From NCBI GenBank assembly GCA_013416795.1, contig RQSC01000016.1:257559-279436 (forward strand): a DNA stretch of 21,878 bases, in the 5' to 3' direction. The notes beneath the pieces were generated by a model. That model was not told where the DNA came from and searched no databases. It worked only from the letters and a program-made list of their open reading frames with translations. The position numbers and the translations under genes were made by a program. This DNA comes from Prasinococcaceae sp. CCMP 1430 (Eukaryota; Prasinodermophyta; Palmophyllophyceae; Prasinococcales; Prasinococcaceae). This document shows, one piece after another, positions 1 through 7,316 of the stretch. Numbering within the stretch: position 1 is the first letter of the stretch; each line of letters opens with the position of its first letter.

Positions 1-60
1 GAAGCGCGCGCCGCGGACGCGCGCGCCGCGGGCGCGCGGCCGCTCCCGCCGCTCCCCGAG

Positions 61-3000
61 ATGCCGGCCGAGGACGCCGTCAAGCGGCACGGAAAGCGCG
101 TGCTCAACGCAGCGCGCGAGAAGCGCCGCGGGGAGCGCTGGACGGTGAGCAACTGGCTCACCAAACAGGCCGAGAGTGACCCCAAGTTCAAGGTGCCCCT
201 CTTCCGCCTCGTCGATGTGCTCCCCAGGCTGCAGTCGAGCGCGTCGGTGCTGCAGCACACCAGGGAGTACATGTCCGAGCAGGGCGCCCCCGCGAAGCTC
301 AAGTTCATGCTCGACGCGGCCAGCACGAGCGTGGCGCGCATGGCAGGCGCGGAGACCATTGTCAATAAGAGCGTCGTCATCCCCATCGAGGAGATGGGCA
401 GGACCTTCATCGCCGGCCAGGACGCTACGACCGCCGCGCCCGCGCTGCGGAAGCTCTGGCAGTCGGGCGTGGGCTTCAGCGTCGACCTTCTTGGCGAGGC
501 CGTCGTGCGCAAGGAGGAGGCGGACGCGTCCCTGTCGCAGTACGCCAGCCTCATCGACCAGCTGCCCGACCTTGCGGCAGGCTGGGCGCCCAACCTGACG
601 CTCGAGAACGACCACCTGGGCATCGTGCCGCGCGCCAACGTGAGCGTGAAGCTATCCTCGATGCTCGAGACGCTCGACCCCGTGGCCACCGAGAAGTCCA
701 TCGCCGAGCTCAAGGCGCGCTTGCGACCGCTGCTCATCGAGGCCGGCAGGAAGGGCGTGCATGTCAACTTCGACATGGAGGAGCATAAATTGAAGGACCT
801 CACGCTCCGCATCGTGCGCGAGCTGTGTGAGGAGGTGGACTTCTCCGCGGGCTACTCGCATCAGGCGTACCTCCGCTCCACGGAGCGCGACGCGCAGGAC
901 ATGATCGACTGGGCGCGCGCCAGCGGGCGCATCATCCAGGCGCGCCTCGTCAAGGGTGCCTACTGGGACCACGAGACCATCCACGCGGAGCAGATGGGGT
1001 GGCCTACGCCGGTGTGGAGCCGCAAGGTGGAGACCGACGCCGCCTGGGAGCGCACCGCGTGGCGCATGCTCACGCAGTATCCTCGCGAGCCCGGCGAGGG
1101 CGGCGTGACGCTCGCGCTGGGCACGCACAACGCGCGCTCGATCGGATTCGCGCTCGCGGCGCTCGAGCAGCTTGAGCTGAAGGAGAACGCCATCGAGGTG
1201 CAGAACCTGCGCGGCATGGCCGGCGGCATCCGCGACGCCTGCGCGGCGCTGGGGCTGCGCACGCGAGAGTACGTTCCCATCGGCCAGGTGGTTCCCGGCA
1301 TGAGCTACCTCGTGCGCCGCCTGCTGGAGAACACCTCCAACCAGTCGTGGCTGCTGAACGCCGAAGGCGCGAACCGCGGCGCGGACGACTTGGCGCTCTT
1401 GGCGTCCCCGCACGCGGCCATCCCGGTCGCCAGTGAGTGCAGCCCTAGCCCGAATTCAGACCAGGCCATCTGGCACGAGCTCTCGGTGGCCGTCGAGGGT
1501 GTGGGCGATGGCAAGCCCTTCGTGAACGAGCCGTCGCGCGACTTCAGCGACGCCGCGCAGAGGGAGGGCCTAGCGGCGGCCATCGAGCGCCGCTCGGCGC
1601 AGTTGCTGAAGGATGGTCCACCCGCGCCGGCTGAAGCGAGCGCGGCCGATGCCGACGACGCCGTCGCGCGCGCGGTCGCCGCGGCGGCGGCGTGGGCCGC
1701 CGTGTCGCCGAGGGAGCGTGCGGCGATCGCCGTGCGCGTGGCTGCGATCATACGCGAGCGTCGGGACGACGTGACGGCGTGCATCATGCACGACACCGGC
1801 AAGGGCTGGGCAGACGCCGATGCCGAAACGGCCGAGGGAATCGATTTCCCGGAGTACTACGCTCGCGAGGCCGTGCAGCTCTGCGAGCCGCAGTCGCTGG
1901 GCAAGTTCGTGGGGGAGGAAAACACGCTCCTCCACCGGCCGCGCGGCGTTGCGGTGGTCATCGCACCGTGGAATTTCCCCTTCGCCATCCTGTGCGGCAT
2001 GACCGTCGCGGCGCTCGTCACGGGCAACCCTGTCATCATGAAGCCCGCCGAGCAGACGCCCGCCACCGCCGAGATGCTGCACTCCATCCTGCTCGAGGCT
2101 GGCGCACCGCCCAGCTGCGTGCAGCTGCTGCACGGCCGGGGCGAGGTCGTGGGCGAGGCGCTCACCTCCAACACGGACGTGGCGACCATCCTCTTCACTG
2201 GCTCGAAGGATGTGGGGCTGCACATCGCTCAGAAGGTGGCGGCGGTGGACGAGGGACTGAAGCAGTGCCGCAAGGTCATCGCTGAGATGGGCGGCAAGAA
2301 CGCCATCATCGTCGATGAGTCCGCCGACATGGACGAGGCCGTGCAGGGCGTGGTGCGCGCCGCTTTCGGCTTCCAAGGCCAAAAGTGCTCGGCGGCCTCG
2401 CGCGTGGTGGTGCACGAGGCCGTGTACGACGAGTTCCTGGAGCGCCTCGAGGGGGCCACGCGCGACCGTGTGGTGGGCGACCCGCGCGATCCTGCGACCG
2501 ACATCGGGCCCATGATCGACGCGGATGCGCGCGCCAAGAGCTTGGGCCATGTTGCCGACGCTATGGCAGCATGCCAGGCCTCAGGCCACGACGAGGCTGC
2601 CGAAAACGGCGCCAGGCTCGTCTTCGCGGGCGTGGCGCCCACGCCGGGCGCCGAACTCATGCCCGGGAGGCACTACGTGCCCCCGCACATCTTCGCCGTC
2701 AACGGGGACTCTCCAGTTGACCTGTGGCGCTCGGAGGTCTTTGGTCCCGTGCTCGCCGTCGCCAAGGCGCGCGAAATCGACCACGCCATCGATCTGGCCA
2801 ATGACTCGGACTACAAGCTGACGGGCGCGCTGTACTCGCGGACGCCGAGCCACATCGAGGCGGTGCGCAAGAAATTCAAGGTCGGCAACCTGTACATCAA
2901 CCGTGATCCCACGGGAGCCTTGGTGGGCAGGCAGCCTTTCGGGGGAGGAGGTATGAGTGGGGTGGGGCCGGAGAAGGCCGGCGGCAAGAATTATCTGCCG

Positions 3001-3072
3001 GCGCTCGTTGAGCCGTATGTAGTCTGCGAGAACACGCAGCGTAGGGGGTTCGCGCCCGGGATGGTCCAGTGA
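61..3072 (+). CDS. putA: Bifunctional proline dehydrogenase / delta-1-pyrroline-5-carboxylate dehydrogenase (PutA type), 5' end open
   Basis: This 1003-residue protein should oxidise proline to P5C with FAD and then glutamate semialdehyde to glutamate with NAD. The N-terminal half is a proline dehydrogenase barrel: VNFDMEEH begins near residue 237, RLVKGAYWD lies near 295-303, and the barrel closes with YLVRRLLEN. The C-terminal half is an aldehyde dehydrogenase with APWNFPF near 634, FTGS at 712-715, the general base Glu742 in EMGGKN and the nucleophile Cys776 in GQKCSA. The length matches minimal bacterial PutA proteins of about 1000 residues, which lack the DNA-binding N-terminus. The ATG at 61 is the first in frame, but the frame is open to base 1 and those 20 codons are Ala/Arg/Pro-rich, so an upstream start, perhaps with a mitochondrial presequence, is possible. 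The TGA is at 3070-3072 and no intron is apparent. In eukaryotes these two enzymes are normally separate, so the fusion suggests bacterial ancestry (inference). Confidence 0.93.
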   Translation: MPAEDAVKRHGKRVLNAAREKRRGERWTVSNWLTKQAESDPKFKVPLFRLVDVLPRLQSSASVLQHTREYMSEQGAPAKLKFMLDAASTSVARMAGAETIVNKSVVIPIEEMGRTFIAGQDATTAAPALRKLWQSGVGFSVDLLGEAVVRKEEADASLSQYASLIDQLPDLAAGWAPNLTLENDHLGIVPRANVSVKLSSMLETLDPVATEKSIAELKARLRPLLIEAGRKGVHVNFDMEEHKLKDLTLRIVRELCEEVDFSAGYSHQAYLRSTERDAQDMIDWARASGRIIQARLVKGAYWDHETIHAEQMGWPTPVWSRKVETDAAWERTAWRMLTQYPREPGEGGVTLALGTHNARSIGFALAALEQLELKENAIEVQNLRGMAGGIRDACAALGLRTREYVPIGQVVPGMSYLVRRLLENTSNQSWLLNAEGANRGADDLALLASPHAAIPVASECSPSPNSDQAIWHELSVAVEGVGDGKPFVNEPSRDFSDAAQREGLAAAIERRSAQLLKDGPPAPAEASAADADDAVARAVAAAAAWAAVSPRERAAIAVRVAAIIRERRDDVTACIMHDTGKGWADADAETAEGIDFPEYYAREAVQLCEPQSLGKFVGEENTLLHRPRGVAVVIAPWNFPFAILCGMTVAALVTGNPVIMKPAEQTPATAEMLHSILLEAGAPPSCVQLLHGRGEVVGEALTSNTDVATILFTGSKDVGLHIAQKVAAVDEGLKQCRKVIAEMGGKNAIIVDESADMDEAVQGVVRAAFGFQGQKCSAASRVVVHEAVYDEFLERLEGATRDRVVGDPRDPATDIGPMIDADARAKSLGHVADAMAACQASGHDEAAENGARLVFAGVAPTPGAELMPGRHYVPPHIFAVNGDSPVDLWRSEVFGPVLAVAKAREIDHAIDLANDSDYKLTGALYSRTPSHIEAVRKKFKVGNLYINRDPTGALVGRQPFGGGGMSGVGPEKAGGKNYLPALVEPYVVCENTQRRGFAPGMVQ

Positions 3073-3888
3073 GCTCGCAGCTGGGACACGACAGTATGCT
3101 GCACCGTGGTTGATTGCGCCTGCGCAGTGGAGCGCCTTCAGAACATGCACGACCAGGGGCATATCTGCACTTGAAATTTCATGCATTAGATGCATGCGAC
3201 ATTATATTTGAATGTAAGTTTGTCTTTGGAGAGTCACAGACGAGGCGTCGGTGGCGAGGGGGTCGAGCGCGCCGCGCGCCGCCGCCTCGGCCCTTCCCCC
3301 CACCCCCTCCGGCCACGTCCCCGCGATGGCGGCAGGCCTCGCCCCCGCCGGCAGGCCCGTCGCGGGCCTCGGCCGGCAACGACCAGAGCATTCACGCACT
3401 GTACCTCTTCGTGCGCGCTTGCGTTTTGATGGGGGTTTGGCGGCATCCGAAGTGACATGGCTCGGACCTCCGCCCATTCGCGCGCCGCCCGCGAATCGCC
3501 GCGAGCGTTTACGTGTACGCAACGCAAATTCGCGCGCGCGAATTGACCGGTCGATGGCGGTGCGCGCCGCCGCGCGCGCGCGCGGCCGTTTTTTTTTTTT
3601 TTGCGAGGGGGGGCTGTTTCTGTTTCTGCTCCGCGACCTCCGACCGACCGACCGAAGTGATGCGAGAAATGATCCGACCGGCGGGTTTCTTTCGGCAGGT
3701 TGGGTCGCGGCTTTCTTTTTTTTGGGTTTGTTTGTGCACTGTCTGTCTGTCTGTCTGTCTGTCTGTGTTCGCCGTCTGCGCCGCGCGCATTTGCGCGAGC
3801 CCCCGGAAGCTGCGGCGCCGCGCGCCACAGACAGCGCGCGCGCTGCGCGGCGCGCGTCGGCGGCGCGGCGGAGGCGCGCGGCGCGGCG
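3073..3888. other. Intergenic region with T tracts and (CTGT)n microsatellite
   Basis: About 815 bases separate the PutA gene from the RING gene. The right part holds a T14 run (3589-3602), a T8 run (3716-3723) and seven perfect CTGT units (3739-3766), all T-rich on the coding strand just upstream of the RING start. It presumably contains the PutA 3' UTR and the promoter and leader of the RING gene. No conserved protein is seen on either strand. The long reading frames across it in other frames are GC-driven and carry no recognisable motif. Confidence 0.6.
3739..3766. repeat. Tetranucleotide microsatellite (CTGT)7
   Basis: Seven uninterrupted CTGT units lie about 120 bases upstream of the RING-gene ATG. 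Such tracts usually vary in length between individuals. No function is evident. Confidence 0.9.
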
Positions 3889-5556
3889 ATGGCGGCGCCG
3901 TACTTCTGCTTCGTGTGCAATGCGGAGGTTGCCGTTGCAGACCCCGCCGCCGCGCTGCGCTGCCCGAGGTGCGGCGGCGAGTTCCTCGAGGAGCTGCCGC
4001 AAGCAGGGGGTGGCAGCGGCGATGCGGGCGCAGACGCCGCCCGGGCCGCCGGTGCCGCGGGCGGCGAGGGCGGTGTGGCTGGCGGGCCTTACGACGACCC
4101 TCGCGAGTTCATGCGCCGTCCACAGCAGAACAGGGCAGCTGACAGCTTCGGATTCGGCTTCGGGCCGGCCCGCGACGCCGCGGACACGGGCCCCGCGTTC
4201 GTGCATCCGTTCCAGCTCTTCGCTGGAGACCCGATGAGAGACTTTGGCCGTTACGGCGGCGCTGCCGCCGCGGGGGTTCCAGGGGGGCGGGCAGCTGCCG
4301 ATGGCGGGCCGCACAACGACGCGCGGGGCGCACCGCAGCAGCCGCTCGATGGGGCCGCCGGGTTGGAGCAGGTGTTCGCCGACCTGAGGGGAATGCTGGC
4401 TCAAGCGCGGACGCGTCTGCGCGAGGCGGAGCGAGAGTCGGAGCGGGGGCGTGCGGGCAGGGGCGAGCGAGCCGCCGCCGCCAACGCGATGCCTGAAGAG
4501 GGGCGCACGGGGGCGTCCGTCGACGCGGATGCGCATGGCTCGCTCCCTGGCAGCAGGGGCGCGCGTGGCGCGCAGCAGCAGAGCGCGCAGGCGGGGAGAG
4601 GCCGGCGGCCGGCGGGTGATCCCCGACTCGACCCGCTCCTGCAGATGATGGGGCAGTTGTTCGGAATACACGTGCATGTGGAGGGGGTCGATGCCGCTCC
4701 GATGGCTGGCAACCTCGGAGATTACTACACGGGCAGCCTGGACCGTCTGGCAGAGCAGCTCGCCGAGCAGTTCCCTGCGAGCGCGGCCGGCCCGCCACCT
4801 GCTTCCAAGGACGCTGTAGCTGCTCTGAAGAGCGTGACGGTGGATGCTGCGAGGGTGGCGGCCGGCGAGATGTGCTACGTGTGCCAGGAGGCATACACCG
4901 AGGGCGAGGTGGACGTGCTTGAGATGCCGTGCGGCCACCTGTTCCACAGCGCGTGCCTGAAGCCGTGGTTGGAGATACACAACAATTGCCCAGTGTGCCG
5001 GCACGAGCTACCTACGGACGACGCCGATTACGAGAGGCAGCGCGCGGCCAGGTCGACGGGGGGGCGACGGCAGGGGGACGCTTCGAGCGACGCTGCCGCA
5101 GGGGCTGCCGCGGCCAGCGCCACCCCCGGAAGCGCCGCCGAGCAGTCGGCGGAGCGCGCCCGTGAGCAGGAGGCCGAGCGCGCCTCTGAGCGGGCGGCCG
5201 AGCGGGCCGCTCGCGGGGCGCCTGGCTCCCTCGCAGCGGCGCTGGCGGGGGCGATTGGTCGCGCGTTCGGGCAAGGCGTGGACGCCAGCGACGGCGGCGG
5301 GGACGCCGCCAGGCGCGGCGCGGAGCGCGCCGTCGCTGAGGCCGCAGGCCGCGTCGCCGACACGGTCGCGGACTCGGTCGCCGATGCCATCGCGGACTCG
5401 TTCGACGGCGCGTTCGCCGGAGGCGATAGCCCCACGCCCGTCGATCGCACGGCCGAGCGCGCGATCTTCGACGCCAGCGACGCCATCGCCGCCGCCGCGG
5501 ATGCCGTCGCGGACGCCGTCGACGCCCTGGACAGCGACGCCGACGCCGTCGCATGA
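3889..5556 (+). CDS. RING-H2 E3 ubiquitin-protein ligase with N-terminal zinc ribbon (RNF126/RNF115-like)
   Basis: This 555-residue protein has the layout of RNF126/RNF115 and plant RDUF-type ligases. An N-terminal CXXC zinc ribbon (Cys7, Cys10, Cys25, Cys28) is followed by a long disordered linker and a RING-H2 domain at about 329-370 (Cys329, Cys332, Cys348, His350, His353, Cys356, Cys367, Cys370, with Trp360 at the E2-contact position). In this family the ribbon binds ubiquitin or substrate and the RING recruits a charged E2, in the cytosol or nucleus. The ATG at 3889 was preferred over the in-frame ATG at 3700 because family proteins begin just before the zinc ribbon and because 3700-3888 contains the CTGT microsatellite. 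The C-terminal 170 residues are unusual: an Ala/Glu/Arg-rich stretch followed by repeating V/I-A-D triplets. TGA at 5554-5556; single exon. Confidence 0.9.
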   Translation: MAAPYFCFVCNAEVAVADPAAALRCPRCGGEFLEELPQAGGGSGDAGADAARAAGAAGGEGGVAGGPYDDPREFMRRPQQNRAADSFGFGFGPARDAADTGPAFVHPFQLFAGDPMRDFGRYGGAAAAGVPGGRAAADGGPHNDARGAPQQPLDGAAGLEQVFADLRGMLAQARTRLREAERESERGRAGRGERAAAANAMPEEGRTGASVDADAHGSLPGSRGARGAQQQSAQAGRGRRPAGDPRLDPLLQMMGQLFGIHVHVEGVDAAPMAGNLGDYYTGSLDRLAEQLAEQFPASAAGPPPASKDAVAALKSVTVDAARVAAGEMCYVCQEAYTEGEVDVLEMPCGHLFHSACLKPWLEIHNNCPVCRHELPTDDADYERQRAARSTGGRRQGDASSDAAAGAAAASATPGSAAEQSAERAREQEAERASERAAERAARGAPGSLAAALAGAIGRAFGQGVDASDGGGDAARRGAERAVAEAAGRVADTVADSVADAIADSFDGAFAGGDSPTPVDRTAERAIFDASDAIAAAADAVADAVDALDSDADAVA

Positions 5557-5590
5557 CCTCCCCTCCCCGTACGCTCGGGCCGCGCACGCG

Positions 5591-5610
5591 CGTTCGATTT
5601 TGTAGACCCT
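5591..5610 (-). repeat. Inverted copy of the repeat core
   Basis: On the minus strand these 20 bases read AGGGTCTACAAAATCGAACG. They match the core of the two direct copies at 5943 and 6074 (AGGGTCTACACGAATCGTTC and AGGGTCTACAAGAATCGTTC), allowing one missing base. The copy lies in the RING-gene 3' flank, so the direct copies could face it as an inverted repeat. Confidence 0.5.
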
Positions 5611-5908
5611 ACATGTAACCTAAATTGCTTCGAGGACGAACCTGAATCCCAATGACCGGAAGCTCTCGCATGGATGGAACCGTGTGGCGCTCAACCCAGG
5701 CAGGAGACGTTGAGTTGTTAGCGCCCCACCAACCATCCGACGCCACCGACCGACCGAACCGAACCGAATACCCCCGAACTGAGAACGGGATCGATGCGCG
5801 GGGCTCGCCGTGCGAACCCTCGACGCTCGGACCACTCCCCGGGAGTCACCCGGGTCTGCACGGGACTCGCGCCGGACGCGGGCGCCGAGGGGCGATGGTG
5901 CGCTCGCG

Positions 5909-6140
5909 CGGGCGTCCGGCGCACATGGGGTCTACTCCTATGAGGGTCTACACGAATCGTTCGTGGAGTGCATTTTGATCATGAGACTCCATGCGTTTTT
6001 GGGAGCGATGCGTTTAGGTTGTGTCGCGTCGCCTTCGGGCGTCCGTCCGGCGTACATGGGGTGTACGCCTGCAAGGGTCTACAAGAATCGTTCATGCAGT
6101 GCGTTTTGATGTGTTTTTTGTGGGGGATGCGTTTGGGTTT
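5909..6140. repeat. Diverged tandem duplication, period about 131 bp
   Basis: Two copies share GCGTCCGGCG(C/T)ACATGGGG, AGGGTCTACA(C/A)GAATCGTTC and a following GATGCGTTT(A/G)GGTT block. The CATGGGG landmarks are at 5924 and 6055. Both copies can be read as a closely similar 22-codon stretch ending in the same TGA (R-P-A-H/Y-M-G-S/C-T-P ... N-R-S-W/C-S-A-F). In that stretch 3 of 8 differing codons are synonymous, which may only mean the DNA duplicated. The core AGGGTCTACA also occurs inverted at 5591-5610. Confidence 0.75.
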
Positions 6141-6363
6141 CGGCGCGGCGCGCGCGATCGCCGCCGGGCACACTTTTGGAACGCCGGGCGCGGCGGGTGC
6201 GATACCGCCTCTTCCCGCGGGCCGGGGGCGTGGGGGGCAGGTGTGGGTGCGTTTGATGTAGTTTTGTAATGCTTTGACCCGCGGGCGGATCGGCGCGCGG
6301 TCGCGGCGCCCTTATGCGCTTATTATGCGCGCGCTCGTCGCGCTCCCGGCGGGCGCGCCACAC

Positions 6364-6559
6364 AGCGCGCGCGCCGCTTCGCCAGCTGCCACTTCGTCAC
6401 GTTGTGCACTACGTCGATCATCAGCGGGCGGCCCCACACACGTTTGTCGAGCGCCGCACTGCCCACGACTTCGCCGTGCCAGTTGTGAACCGGGTGCGCA
6501 CCCACGCGCTCCATGCGCTTTGAGCGCTCGCGTGGGTGCTTAGTCAGCGCGCGCTCGTC
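6364..6559 (-). CDS. Orphan exon of mitochondrial-type ribosomal protein uL4 (bL4/MRPL4 family), incomplete at both ends
   Basis: The minus strand reads VVGSAALDKRVWG, then PLMIDVVHN, then KWQLAKRRA. This is the conserved early part of ribosomal protein uL4, and the WQLAKR block resembles alphaproteobacterial and mitochondrial forms. uL4 binds large-subunit rRNA and lines the exit tunnel. GC-ending codons dominate, as in real genes here. After KRRA the homology stops; a GT donor is available at 6363 (GTGTGG) or 6361 (GTGGCG), and unspliced translation would end at 6323. The next conserved blocks of uL4 (the G-T-H-K-T-K segment and the glycine-rich loop) are not found downstream on the minus strand. 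Upstream the frame stays open to the single n at 6561; an ATG lies at 6514. It is either a truncated gene copy or an exon cut off by misassembly. Confidence 0.72.
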
Positions 6560-6560
6560 C

Positions 6561-6561
6561 N
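6561..6561. other. Single ambiguous base, possible assembly join
   Basis: A lone n interrupts the sequence exactly where the minus-strand uL4 reading frame runs upstream. It may be a base-call ambiguity or a collapsed join. The truncated uL4 coding fragment beside it favours a join, but does not prove it. Confidence 0.4.
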
Positions 6562-7008
6562 CGCGCCGCGCCGTGCCCGCGGTTGACCGGCGCGATTTCG
6601 CGGCGCGCCGTTATTTCGCGCGGCGACTCCGCGCAATGTGCGACTGACATCGGCCGGCCTTCGCGCGCAGGCTCCCACGCGACGCGCGCGAGCACGCGCG
6701 GCGCCCCTCCCCCCTACCTCCCGCGCGTCCCCGCGGCGCGGGCGACCCTCCGCCCCCGACCTCGCCCCCAGGAGCGCGAGGCGGGCGCCGCGCCGCCCCC
6801 CCCCTCCAATCCCCTGCCGGACCGACGCAGCCCCGCGCGCGCGGCACGCGCGAGGCTCTTTTTCTTTCCTTTTCTTGCGCGGCGCCGCTCGCGGGCGGCA
6901 CGCCCGCGCGCGCCGTCCCTTAGAAGGGGGAGAGGGAGCCAGTTCCCGTCGACGCTCGCGAGCGAGTGCCCTCGCGGCGCCTCGCGCGCGACACCCCAAC
7001 CAGCGGCC
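6562..7008 (+). promoter_or_regulatory. Upstream region of the MADS-box gene
   Basis: About 450 bases precede the MADS-box ATG. They are extremely GC-rich, with C-tracts near 6709-6720 and 6795-6805 and a pyrimidine-rich TTTTTCTTTCCTTTTCTT stretch near 6858-6876. One other ATG occurs at 6636 and opens a three-codon frame (ATG TGC GAC TGA), which would be a minimal upstream ORF if it is transcribed. No TATA box is evident. The assignment as promoter or leader rests on position only. Confidence 0.4.
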
Positions 7009-7281
7009 ATGGTTGAGGGCCACGAGAGCAGCCGCTGGGCGACGGCCGTGTGCGACAGCGATGACGAAGGCAAACGCGGGCACTCCAACAGTGCGTGCGC
7101 GCTCGCTCGCGCGCGCCCTGTTGCGCGGGGGCATGGCGCGCTTCGGCGAAGCCCCCGCGACGGCGGGGTGCCTGGGGAGCACGCGGAGCGCCTAGCCTTT
7201 CTCCAACGCCTGCGCCCAGCGCGCCTCCCTCGCTCGCGCCTGCGACGACAGGCTGACCGCTGACGGCTCGGCCCTTCACTC

Positions 7282-7316
<35 letters not shown>

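Larger units (their letters stand above)
5557..6363. other. Gene-poor stretch with diverged tandem repeat
   Basis: This stretch is less GC-rich than its surroundings, with T-runs and words such as GATGCGTTT. It contains the RING-gene 3' flank, a small CCGAC/CGAAC simple repeat near 5745-5769, and two diverged copies of a 131-bp unit. I find no conserved protein on either strand, and in particular no further uL4 exons. Confidence 0.6.

Noticed and set aside
1570-2550. 326-codon minus-strand open frame inside PutA
   Set aside because: It lies opposite the aldehyde dehydrogenase domain with intact catalytic motifs; the His/Arg-rich composition is typical of antisense GC-rich DNA.
3739-3766. CRISPR-like repeat array
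   Set aside because: It is a simple tetranucleotide microsatellite with no spacers.
3202-5004. 600-codon minus-strand open frame opposite the RING gene
   Set aside because: It is a shadow of the GC-rich coding strand: Arg/Ala/Pro-rich with a run of lysines from the T14 tract, and no conserved motif.
6323-6514. Complete small gene of 63 codons from the ATG at 6514
   Set aside because: The conserved uL4 segment begins just after the ATG but the frame is open and plausible upstream of it, and the last 18 codons after KRRA are random Arg/Ala, so this is an exon piece and not a finished protein.
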